This document shows, one piece after another, positions 8,701 to 15,450 of a DNA stretch of 64,000 bases; position 1 is the stretch's first letter; every line of letters starts with the position of its first letter. A program made the translations under genes and the position numbers. The stretch comes from Neiella marina. GTDB taxonomy: Bacteria > Pseudomonadota > Gammaproteobacteria > Enterobacterales > Neiellaceae. The notes under the pieces are model-generated. The model was not told the origin of the DNA. It did not search any database and saw nothing but the letters and a program-made list of their open reading frames with translations. The DNA lies in contig NZ_NGNS01000025.1 of NCBI RefSeq assembly GCF_002165625.1, positions 1 through 64,000 of the forward strand, read 5' to 3'.

Positions 8701-9039
8701 ACTCACCGTGTTGCTGGTGGTACCTACCGTACTGCGCCGCTGTGGGGATTGGGCCGAAATATTGACTTACTTGAGAACAACAACAAGTTGGTCAACGGCC
8801 AAATTGATATCGGTATTGCCTTGTATGATGGCGATGATGCGGCTGCGATGGCGGAGCATCACATGCGTGAACGGGCATTGCTGTTCTTACACGATGGCCG
8901 CGCCAGCACCCTCAAAGAGGCCATTTTGATGCACGATGATGGTGAACCTGATAACGATGCTGCTGCAGTCATTGACGAGTTTGGCAAATTGAGTGAGGCC
9001 GATCAGGACAAGATTGTTCAGTTCCTGCGCTCGCTCTAA
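5731..9039 (+). CDS. secreted CBM / di-haem cytochrome c protein without a GH26 domain (giant protein 2)
   Basis: This is a 1102-residue paralogue of the preceding protein. It has a signal peptide with a long N-region (cleavage near residue 33, AWA-GAG), a two-cysteine module (34-112, YICLDSAC), a Pro-Thr-Asp-Pro linker (about 125-160) and a CBM6/35-like domain (about 166-286). A second linker (about 288-324), a Lipoprotein_15/COG4315-like domain (about 338-454) and the same unrecognised domain (about 460-790) follow. The C-terminal DHOR/DUF1111 domain has haem motifs CGDCH (C845) and CVSCH (C960), and the family-typical IRPYTDMK, TAPLWG and LHDGRA segments. No glycosidase domain is present, so I infer a carbohydrate-anchored electron-transfer or peroxidase-like partner. 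The linkers are PTDP-type, as in the distant third paralogue, not GDT-type as in its neighbour. AAAGGTGA precedes the start. Confidence 0.8.
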   Translation: MNFEENSRTTERPFKAAVLALAVTGAISAPAWAGAGIEQVDADTGIIYFDDENWTGGWNYICLDSACNSGSLIDGRWQRTVSGLTEGQSYRIQLKIQDNSQGQYISPEEVVLFPTDSGGSTPVEPPTDPVDPPTDPVDPPTDPVDPPTDPVDPPTDPVDPPVAGEPVIVEAESGTILGSASVYSDGAAQGGSGVAYISSNGAGFRIDNAPASNQIVLSYASEQSGTISVYVDGVDNNVPFTGNGSWVGSYATASADLTIAAGATVEVRFDNGDSALNIDYVQFNTIDAPTDPVDPPTDPVDPGNPDNPDNPDSGNPGTPPAGKDAQVVAPSEIEALPVLDYGYTATAGTFLVGGLGVGNDLFGHTLYTFAPDVAYSGESNCVDCAAWPAVLVTDENDLIRPSRLVGDLDTISLPNGSMQVTYNGKPLYFRAADTLPGQTDGANQSWPLAVVETTPVPQELYQAALQTPSNMPLSANGFQFDIAGNNVTWAFGAVLDSVSADEVSFFCSVDQMSFFETDLTSGSATIPAQCLTGGDYWYFFRYKMNNPGAGKYVMDNTYDFDPDTAYRYTALFIDDGTRLDLRNRPDFKDVGANWMRFRHPRSYDGVTEAIRDATYNSSRLADLARYSLFATERTDSNGVIELEIDLNMPQSYTGNAEQGLVRLEGLQNGAGDAKLPTWQYNFEPSNNQTTYTQGDWSYGQTLSFEMTGVVGRITAQTYNTFQYYTFGLGFHSPIGDPRLSLVGKGGTHMVFNIKNYGGEFKNGHIGAGIHDMIMEKGALFTQHLTTLESPSEVDDFLWGHHLFHGVKIQRGIADDSSQDNLGSNPGDTGIGQELAAIKAGGPIACGDCHYRDGRGSDVIETPAGPRIAPPTYGVGLLQYIDGREAGFTWNGSVPTVRQQIKNALVNDHGIDPNDAAQISPENLELINKYTEYLTVPARFPGVYDKPGVAEGDALFHEVGCVSCHQPIQHTSAQAPKAFRSLTIRPYTDMKTHRVAGGTYRTAPLWGLGRNIDLLENNNKLVNGQIDIGIALYDGDDAAAMAEHHMRERALLFLHDGRASTLKEAILMHDDGEPDNDAAAVIDEFGKLSEADQDKIVQFLRSL
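6103..6213 (+). repeat. coding repeat, Pro-Pro-Thr-Asp-Pro-Val-Asp linker
   Basis: Tandem 21-nt units encode PPTDPVD and form a rigid, acidic, proline-rich linker between the two-cysteine module and the CBM6/35-like module. Shorter PTDPVD copies recur at about 6592-6640. Confidence 0.85.
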
Positions 9040-9083
9040 ACACAGGAGCACCCAACTAGAAAAGCATTCCTGTTGTTGCTTTT

Positions 9084-9108
9084 GCCGGCCCTTGTGGCCG
9101 GCTTTTTT
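9084..9108 (+). terminator. rho-independent terminator after giant protein 2
   Basis: The GC-rich stem GCCGGCC/GGCCGGC with loop CTTGT is followed by six T residues, 44 bp after the stop. Confidence 0.85.
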
Positions 9109-9284
9109 GTCGCTGCAAGTGACTTGATTGATGATTTCAGTGAGATTGATGTGTTATTTGTAGCGCGACTGTTGAATCGATGTATTTTGTTCGCTAAATA
9201 AGCAGTTTTTGCGCTATTTTTACTAAAAGGTTAGCAAGAACTGCCGATAATCTTGCTACTGACAATCGACGATTGGAATCTGCT

Positions 9285-9845
9285 ATGGCTATCAATCCTA
9301 CATCTTCCACGTCGCTCTACCGGAATGTTGAGCAGACCAATAAACCCGCTAGCAAGGAACAGCTCAAAAACGATCAAAATGCTGCTATTTTGCAGGCTCA
9401 GCTTGAAGTAAGTGTGCAAGCTGGTAATCAGCCAATGGCGCTGCTCTATCGCACCGCCATTGATGCGATTAACGAAGAACTTGCGCCTGAGTTTGGTGAT
9501 AATGCTGCTCAGCAAGCGTTAGATGACGGCATTGATGTATCGCCTGAGGCAACCGCTGAGCGAATTATTGCCGGTTCAACCAAATACTTTGACGCTTTTC
9601 TTGAGGTCAATACTGATTTGCAAGGCGAAGATGCGTTGAATGAATACATGAATATTATTAAAGGCGCAGTTGACAAGGGCTTTGAAGAAGCGCGAGATAT
9701 TCTTGATAGTCTTGCTGTGCTCGAGGGAGATATTGCCGACAATATCAACCTAACCTACGATTTTGTTCAAGCTGGCTTGCAGAACTTTGCCGATAGCTAT
9801 CGCAACAGTTTGAATCAATCAAGCACACCACCTGAATTAGCCTGA
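9285..9845 (+). CDS. DUF5610-like protein of unknown function
   Basis: This 186-residue, mostly helical, soluble protein has no signal peptide or membrane segment. The stretch AIDAINEELAPEFGDNAAQ followed by SPEATAERII and DFVQAGLQNFADSYR looks like the DUF5610 family as I recall it. I start at the ATG at 9285 (MAINPTSS); an in-frame TTG lies 12 bases upstream. It stands alone between two terminators. The function is unknown, and the family name should be confirmed by a profile search. Confidence 0.6.
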   Translation: MAINPTSSTSLYRNVEQTNKPASKEQLKNDQNAAILQAQLEVSVQAGNQPMALLYRTAIDAINEELAPEFGDNAAQQALDDGIDVSPEATAERIIAGSTKYFDAFLEVNTDLQGEDALNEYMNIIKGAVDKGFEEARDILDSLAVLEGDIADNINLTYDFVQAGLQNFADSYRNSLNQSSTPPELA

Positions 9846-9866
9846 TTAGTCTGCTTTAGCCTTATT

Positions 9867-9903
9867 ACGCTGCATTTTCTCGACAAAATGCAGCGTGTTT
9901 TGT
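9867..9903 (+). terminator. rho-independent terminator
   Basis: The 12-bp stem ACGCTGCATTTT/AAAATGCAGCGT is followed by GTTTTGTG, just downstream of the DUF5610-like gene. Confidence 0.75.
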
Positions 9904-10009
9904 GTGTCAGCTCCGTAAAATGTTACAAAGTTTGTCGGCCAATCGATTCTTTGCTTAATCTCCAATACCATCAAACGCTACCGACAACCGAAACAAAATC
10001 AGGTCAATA

Positions 10010-12118
10010 ATGAAAATTAAAAAATCCGTACTGGCAGCCAGCATCGCTCTAGCTGTGATGACTGCCGCTTGCTCCGACAATAAGCCAACTGCTCAGCAGC
10101 CAACAGCGGCATCAGAAGCGCCGGCTGCAAAAGCCGAGCCAGCCCAAGCTGTGGCAGCTAATACAGTCGAAAAATCCGGCATCGAACTGGATAATTTTGA
10201 TGCATCCGTCCGCCACCAAGATGACTTTTACTTGAGTGTTAATGGCACTTGGCTGAAAAACACCCCGGTACCATCGGACCGTTCAAACTACGGTAGCTTT
10301 ACTGTCTTGCATGAAGAGTCACAACTGGCGCTGCGTGAAATCATCGAAGCCGCGGCAGCTGCCAAGCAAGTTGCCGGTTCAGAAGGCCAAAAGGTTGGTG
10401 ATTTTTACAATACATTCATGGATGAACAAGCAGTTGAACAAGCCGGTATCAAGCCGATTGCCGCCGATTTAGCGGCTATTGATGCATTGTCCTCTCATAG
10501 TGATGTGGCCGCTAAACTGGGTGAAGTCCTGGTGAATGGTGGTGGCTCGCCGTTTGGTTTTTACGTTAATAACGATGCCAAGCAATCGGATAAGTACATC
10601 GTTTACTTGTACCAATCTGGTTTGGGTTTGCCGGATCGTGATTACTACTTCAAAGAAGATGAGAAGTCGGTCTCTTTGCGACAAAAATATCGTGACTACG
10701 TGGCTGCTATGCTGGCCAAGGTTGGTCACGACAACGCTTCTGATGCAGCAACAGCGGTATTGGCATTAGAAACGCAGTTGGCTGAAGGGCATTGGACTCG
10801 TGTCGAAAGTCGTGACGCCAATAAGGCTTACAACAAAATGACGAGTGAGGAGCTGGCAGCTTTGCTCGGTAGTTTCGACTTCCCGGCTTATGCCAAGGCA
10901 GCGGGCTTAGATGAAGTGACTGAGTATGTCGTTCGTCAACCAAGTTACCTGGAAGCCATGGGCAAGGCCTTTGATCAAGTGCCGGTCGAGCATTGGCAGG
11001 CCTATCTCAAAATTCGTTTGCTAAATTCTGTTGCTGGTTACTTAAGCTCAGACTTTGTTGATTTGAACTTCGATTTCTATCGCCGAACCCTGCGAGGCAT
11101 CGAAGAGCAGCAACCTCGCTGGAAACTTGCGGTGCAAGACATTGATAGCATGATGGGTGAAGCGGTAGGTAAACTCTATGTTGAGGAGCACTTTAAGCCG
11201 GAAGCCAAAGAGCGGATGGAAACGCTGGTTGCTAACTTGATTAAGGCATTCGAAATTTCAATCAAAGATCTGGATTGGATGACAGAAGAAACCAAAGTGC
11301 AAGCGCTAGACAAACTCGGCAAATTCACTCCAAAGATTGGTTATCCCGACAAATGGCGCGACTATTCCGCTCTGGAAATTGTTGCCGGTGATTTGGTTGG
11401 TAACGTCCGCCGGGCCGCCAACTATGAGTATCAGTTCATGTTGGACAAACTCGGTAAGCCAATCGATAAGACCGAATGGCACATGACGCCGCAAACAGTC
11501 AATGCCTACTACAATCCAGTTAACAATGAGATCGTGTTCCCTGCAGCAATTCTTCAGCCGCCATTTTTCGATATGGAAGCCGATGATGCGGTTAACTACG
11601 GTGGCATCGGCGCCGTGATTGGCCATGAAATCGGCCACGGTTTTGACGACCAAGGCAGCAAGTATGACGGTGACGGCAACTTGCGCAACTGGTGGACCGA
11701 TGCCGACCGTGAAGCGTTTGAGGCGCGCACCTCACGTTTGGTTGAGCAATACAACGGTTACTTCCCATTTGAAGATGCGCACGTCAATGGTGAATTCACC
11801 CTAGGTGAAAACATTGGTGACTTAGGCGGTCTATCTGTGGCTTACAAAGCGCTGCAATTGAGCTTGAATGGTCAGCAAGGTGAAGTGATTGATGGCTTAA
11901 CTTCAGATCAGCGCTTCTTTATTGGCTGGTCGCAAGTATGGCGCCGCAATTACCGTGAAGAAGAATTGCGTCAGCGTTTGGTCACCGATCCGCACAGCCC
12001 ATCTCACTACCGTGTGATTGGCGTGGTATCAAACATTCCAGAGTTTTACAGCGCATTTGATGTGAAAGAAACGGATGAAATGTTTATTGCCCCAGAGGAT
12101 CGCGTGAAAATCTGGTAA
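10010..12118 (+). CDS. M13 family zinc metallopeptidase (PepO/neprilysin-like), probable lipoprotein
   Basis: This is a 702-residue endopeptidase expected to cleave oligopeptides outside the cytoplasm. The N-terminus is a signal peptide ending MTAAC, with C21 a plausible lipidation site although the -3 residue is Thr and not Leu, then a low-complexity Ala/Gln/Pro stretch. The M13 zinc site is complete: HEIGH (H539, E540, H543) and the third ligand E600 in ENIGD with D604. The NAYYNPVNNEIVFPAAIL segment before the zinc site and the C-terminal VKIW tail are also family features. Length agrees with bacterial PepO proteins. It has its own gap on both sides, so it is probably monocistronic. Confidence 0.93.
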   Translation: MKIKKSVLAASIALAVMTAACSDNKPTAQQPTAASEAPAAKAEPAQAVAANTVEKSGIELDNFDASVRHQDDFYLSVNGTWLKNTPVPSDRSNYGSFTVLHEESQLALREIIEAAAAAKQVAGSEGQKVGDFYNTFMDEQAVEQAGIKPIAADLAAIDALSSHSDVAAKLGEVLVNGGGSPFGFYVNNDAKQSDKYIVYLYQSGLGLPDRDYYFKEDEKSVSLRQKYRDYVAAMLAKVGHDNASDAATAVLALETQLAEGHWTRVESRDANKAYNKMTSEELAALLGSFDFPAYAKAAGLDEVTEYVVRQPSYLEAMGKAFDQVPVEHWQAYLKIRLLNSVAGYLSSDFVDLNFDFYRRTLRGIEEQQPRWKLAVQDIDSMMGEAVGKLYVEEHFKPEAKERMETLVANLIKAFEISIKDLDWMTEETKVQALDKLGKFTPKIGYPDKWRDYSALEIVAGDLVGNVRRAANYEYQFMLDKLGKPIDKTEWHMTPQTVNAYYNPVNNEIVFPAAILQPPFFDMEADDAVNYGGIGAVIGHEIGHGFDDQGSKYDGDGNLRNWWTDADREAFEARTSRLVEQYNGYFPFEDAHVNGEFTLGENIGDLGGLSVAYKALQLSLNGQQGEVIDGLTSDQRFFIGWSQVWRRNYREEELRQRLVTDPHSPSHYRVIGVVSNIPEFYSAFDVKETDEMFIAPEDRVKIW

Positions 12119-12123
12119 TTCAT

Positions 12124-12205
12124 TGGTTGGACAGCATAATTTCCTTGCTGTCTTGACCAATTTAAGCGATGTTATGGGCGGCTGACGGTTTCCGTTAGCC
12201 GCCTT
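12124..12205 (+). terminator. pair of hairpins after the M13 peptidase gene
   Basis: An imperfect hairpin (12124-12160, arms TTGGT...ACAGCA and TGCTGT...ACCAA) is followed by a 12-bp stem GGCGGCTGACGG/CCGTTAGCCGCC (12177-12203) with one G-T pair. Neither has a strong T tract, so termination is likely but weak. Confidence 0.4.
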
Positions 12206-12225
12206 GGTAGTCCTCGAGGAATATT

Positions 12226-13095
12226 ATGTCAGCCAACCAGATCCGAAATTTACTGATTGTCCTTGCCTTGATTGCGGTCGTCGCCGTCGGTGTGGTTGCT
12301 TGGCTTGCCAAAAACGGCCATGAAGATGTTGTTGCTCCCCCTCCTGTTGTGACTGAACCTATTCAGCAACCGGAGCCTGTGGCTGCGCCTGAGCCCGAAG
12401 TAGTGCCCGAGCCTGAGCCGGAAGTTATCGTCGAGCCGGAACCAGAACAAGTTCCAGAGCCTGAGCCCGAACCTGAACCAATTCCGAAACTATTCGATTT
12501 CCCGCTGCCTCCACTCGATGACAGCGACGCCACTTTGCTGCAACAATTGCAGCAGAAGATTGTCAGCAAGAGTATTGCTTTGTTGGTCGATGAGGGACTA
12601 ATCGAGCAGTTTGTTGTCTCTGTTGATGCCCTTTCTCGTGGCCAAGTTACTTACAATCAGCTGCCGCTTGAGCGTCCGGTGGGCCGCTATAAAGTGATTG
12701 AAGCGGATGGAAAACTCTATGGCTCAACGGCTAATATCGCCCGTTACCAGCCATACCTGGATTTAATGGCAGGTATGCCACGAGAGCATTGGGTGGCGCT
12801 TTATCAGCACCTCTACCCACTGCTGCAAGAGGCCTACGAGCGCCTAGGTTATCCGGACCAACAATTTCACAGCACCTTGTTGGAAGCAATTCAACGCGTG
12901 CTGGCATCTCCAAAGCCGGGCTCTTCAGTGGAGCTGGTGCAACCGCATGTCATGTATGAATATGCCAATGAGCAAGTTCAAGAGCTTGATGCGGTAGACA
13001 AGCTGATGATTCGCTTGGGGCCAAATCTCAACAACAAACTTCGTCTGTTGCTTACTGGATTACAACAACCGCTAGAGCAGTGGCAGCCTGAGTAG
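12226..13095 (+). CDS. DUF3014 domain membrane-anchored protein
   Basis: The protein has 289 residues: an N-terminal transmembrane helix (about 7-28), a Pro/Glu-rich stretch (about 37-90) likely to span part of the periplasm, and a DUF3014 domain (about 100-285). Family features I recognise are the RYQPYLDLM segment, LYPLLQEAYERLGYP, ASPKPGSSVELVQPHVMYEYA and the closing MIRLGPNLNNKLR. The function of DUF3014 is unknown. It is probably inner-membrane anchored with the domain in the periplasm. A GAGGA lies just ahead of the ATG. Confidence 0.82.
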   Translation: MSANQIRNLLIVLALIAVVAVGVVAWLAKNGHEDVVAPPPVVTEPIQQPEPVAAPEPEVVPEPEPEVIVEPEPEQVPEPEPEPEPIPKLFDFPLPPLDDSDATLLQQLQQKIVSKSIALLVDEGLIEQFVVSVDALSRGQVTYNQLPLERPVGRYKVIEADGKLYGSTANIARYQPYLDLMAGMPREHWVALYQHLYPLLQEAYERLGYPDQQFHSTLLEAIQRVLASPKPGSSVELVQPHVMYEYANEQVQELDAVDKLMIRLGPNLNNKLRLLLTGLQQPLEQWQPE

Positions 13096-13140
13096 GCTGA
13101 TGGTGAGTCGCTGATGGTAAGGCAGTGAAGTAAAAGACAA

Positions 13141-13165
13141 AAAAGGACGGCTAAGCCGTCCTTTT
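13141..13165. terminator. bidirectional rho-independent terminator
   Basis: The stem AAAAGGACGGC/GCCGTCCTTTT with loop TAA ends two bases before the stop of the convergent diguanylate cyclase gene. Its A and T flanks allow it to serve both the DUF3014 gene and the reverse-strand operon. Confidence 0.85.
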
Positions 13166-13167
13166 GG

Positions 13168-14139
13168 TTAGTGATTCATGTGCGGTTTGTTGGGGCTCAT
13201 TGTGACTCGGTTTCTACCTTCGCGTTTGGAGGTGTAGAGTGCTTCATCTGCGCGTTCAATCCATGCTTGAGCGCTATCGATGTCCGGTGAGTTTTGCGAA
13301 ATACCAATACTAATTGTTAGTTTGATGCTGTGCTGTTCAAACTCCACCGCCTTTTTAGCAATAGCCTTTCGCAGCCGTTCGGCAAAGTACATTGCTTGAT
13401 CGGGTTCGGTATCGAGTAGGAGAACTGCAAATTCCTCACCACCGTAGCGCCCAGCGATATCGGTTGAACGCTTGGTACGCTTGATCCGACGAGCCACTTC
13501 TCGAATCACTTCATCACCAGCCGGATGGCCGAATTCATCATTAACCTTTTTGAAATGATCGATGTCGAGCATGATCAAGGTGCTGGGGCGGTGCGAGCGT
13601 TGCATACGAGCAAACTCTTGTCGTAGTTGCTCTTCCCAATGACCGCGATTAAACAATTGAGTGAGTGCATCGGTGCGGCTAATTTCCTGCAATCGACTAT
13701 TGGCGAGCTTCTGTTCAATCTTATTCACCGCTTCATCGGTGACGTCATAAATGATCAGGGCAATATGCTCCACTTCACCAGTCAGAGACTGCAGCGGCAC
13801 CACTGTCATGTTCTGATACATGTAGCTTGAAGAACCAGTAATGGGTCGATAGTTCTGAAAACGAAAGACGTAAGGACGCTGCTCCCAAGTGGTGAAGGAC
13901 CGTGACTTGAGTAAACGAGCGCTGTCTAACTTGTGGCGGAACCATTGCTCCGGTAAATCTGGATAAACCTTAAAAATCTCACGATTGCGGACCTGATCAG
14001 GAGTCAATCCGGAATGGTTTTTCATGAAGCCATTCCAAACTTCAATACGATAATTTTTGTCCAGCACCACCAAGCCAACATCAATATGGTGGATCATGGT
14101 GATCATCCAATGCATTTCACGGAAGTCGCTACCGCTCAT
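13168..14139 (-). CDS. PAS-GGDEF diguanylate cyclase
   Basis: This 323-residue enzyme is predicted to make cyclic di-GMP from two GTP. An N-terminal PAS-like sensor (about 10-135, VGLVVLDKNYRIEVWN) is followed by a short helix and a GGDEF domain (about 155-315). The active site is GGEEF (233-237), and a canonical inhibitory site RSTD (224-227) sits five residues before it, predicting product feedback. I choose the ATG at 14139 because GGAGGAG lies just ahead and the codon overlaps the stop of the upstream gene (ATGA). That coupling indicates it is translated together with the response regulator/CheC gene. Confidence 0.92.
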   Translation of the reverse strand: MSGSDFREMHWMITMIHHIDVGLVVLDKNYRIEVWNGFMKNHSGLTPDQVRNREIFKVYPDLPEQWFRHKLDSARLLKSRSFTTWEQRPYVFRFQNYRPITGSSSYMYQNMTVVPLQSLTGEVEHIALIIYDVTDEAVNKIEQKLANSRLQEISRTDALTQLFNRGHWEEQLRQEFARMQRSHRPSTLIMLDIDHFKKVNDEFGHPAGDEVIREVARRIKRTKRSTDIAGRYGGEEFAVLLLDTEPDQAMYFAERLRKAIAKKAVEFEQHSIKLTISIGISQNSPDIDSAQAWIERADEALYTSKREGRNRVTMSPNKPHMNH

Positions 14140-15140
14140 GACTCCTCCAGCATGTACTTGATATTTTCCCGCAGTACTGGCAGGGATTCTTCGGTAAACA
14201 CAAGCAGCAGATCGCAATTAATATCGTGGGTTTCAACTTTGTAGTTAATCTCAATGGCGAGGTTTTTTTGCCAGCGATTTTGGTTGGCAGCGATCAAATC
14301 ATTGACCTGACAGTGTTGGCCTAGCACCACAGGGTGGCCCTGGCTGAAGTGGACATGAAGCATATCGGCGATGCCCTTGAGGCAAGCGCCAATGAGGATG
14401 TTGGATAAATCCATCAGTACTTCGATTTCGCCCTGATTATCGGCGTAATCATCGTGGCCTAACAATGCCGACATGTCGTCAAAACGAGTGTCGTCAAACA
14501 ACAAGAAAGCCTCGCCAGAAATACCATCGCCGATAAAGCCCTGACAAACAGCCGACAAGGTACTGTATTCATCGACAGCCTGCAGTGCCATGTGCAGCTC
14601 TGAGCTTTCCAATACATTCACGTTAGGGATTGGCAATTTGACGAACAAGTTGAGAATCTCAGCCATCAAGCCGCCAGCACGCCCCATCGCGACGTTAGCC
14701 AGTTCGCGATAAGCGTCCATTTCAGACACTTCGAGTTCGGCTATTTTGGCGCCAGATTCAGGTTTACCTTGACCGGTATACCAGCCGTGGCGTTCGAGAA
14801 TATGTTGCAGTTCAGCCTTACTTGCTGGCTTGCGCAAAAACTCAGCCGCACCAAGTGCCGTCACTCGCTCAAGTGCTTTGGCCTGAATATCGCCCGATAC
14901 AACGACAATATCAGGGCGCTCAGAGTAGTGCTGCAACGCCTCTAACACTTGATAGCCGTCCATTACCGGCATCGTCAGATCCAAGAACATCAAGTCGATT
15001 TGCTGGGTCTGACACAAAGTAGCGCCTTCTTGCCCATCTTTGGCAAAAAGAACTTCCACGCCCCAACCGGTCGGCAAACTACGGTGAAGTTGTTTGCGCG
15101 CCAAGGCTGAGTCGTCACATATGAGAACTGTTTTAACCAC
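14136..15140 (-). CDS. response regulator with C-terminal CheC-like domain
   Basis: The protein has 334 residues. A receiver domain (about 1-120) carries the acidic pair D9/D10, phosphoacceptor D54 (FLDLTMP) and the conserved FLRKPAS lysine. The second half (about 135-330) resembles CheC/CheX phosphatases: it has an E-x-x-N helix (ELANVAMGRAGG) and a related DLSNILIGACLKG helix in which the usual Glu is Asp. CheC proteins dephosphorylate CheY-P, so this fusion may adjust chemotaxis or the partner cyclase. Translation appears to begin at a GTG (15140) with a weak Shine-Dalgarno. Its stop overlaps the diguanylate cyclase start by four bases. Confidence 0.82.
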   Translation of the reverse strand: MVKTVLICDDSALARKQLHRSLPTGWGVEVLFAKDGQEGATLCQTQQIDLMFLDLTMPVMDGYQVLEALQHYSERPDIVVVSGDIQAKALERVTALGAAEFLRKPASKAELQHILERHGWYTGQGKPESGAKIAELEVSEMDAYRELANVAMGRAGGLMAEILNLFVKLPIPNVNVLESSELHMALQAVDEYSTLSAVCQGFIGDGISGEAFLLFDDTRFDDMSALLGHDDYADNQGEIEVLMDLSNILIGACLKGIADMLHVHFSQGHPVVLGQHCQVNDLIAANQNRWQKNLAIEINYKVETHDINCDLLLVFTEESLPVLRENIKYMLEES

Positions 15141-15450
15141 GAATTGCCGCTACAAAAATATGTCAAAAAAATAAACTTCTACGGATGATACACGAACCCT
15201 TGGCATTTATAAGAATTGATGTATATCGAGCGCTTGATCTGTGACCCTGCTTAAGTCTCTTGATGCCGCGTTGAAGCTGTGATGCAGTGATTGAAACTTT
15301 TGTAAATCTTAGCCTTTGGTCTTATTGGCCTTTATGCGCTATTACGGATATAATTTTGCGCTCAATTTATGGGCAGTTTCCAATTCCAATTAAACGCCCT
15401 ACCTTTGAAAACGTGCACAAGGCGCCCCCACTGACGAGAGGATGAAAACT
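15141..15450. other. divergent intergenic region between the response regulator gene and acnB
   Basis: About 310 bp serve two divergent genes. It holds the acnB promoter candidate (15325-15354). No gene or strong repeat is seen. Confidence 0.6.
15325..15354 (+). promoter_or_regulatory. candidate sigma-70 promoter of acnB
   Basis: TTGGCC and a perfect TATAAT (15349-15354) are separated by 18 bp and lie about 90 bp upstream of the acnB start. Confidence 0.5.
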
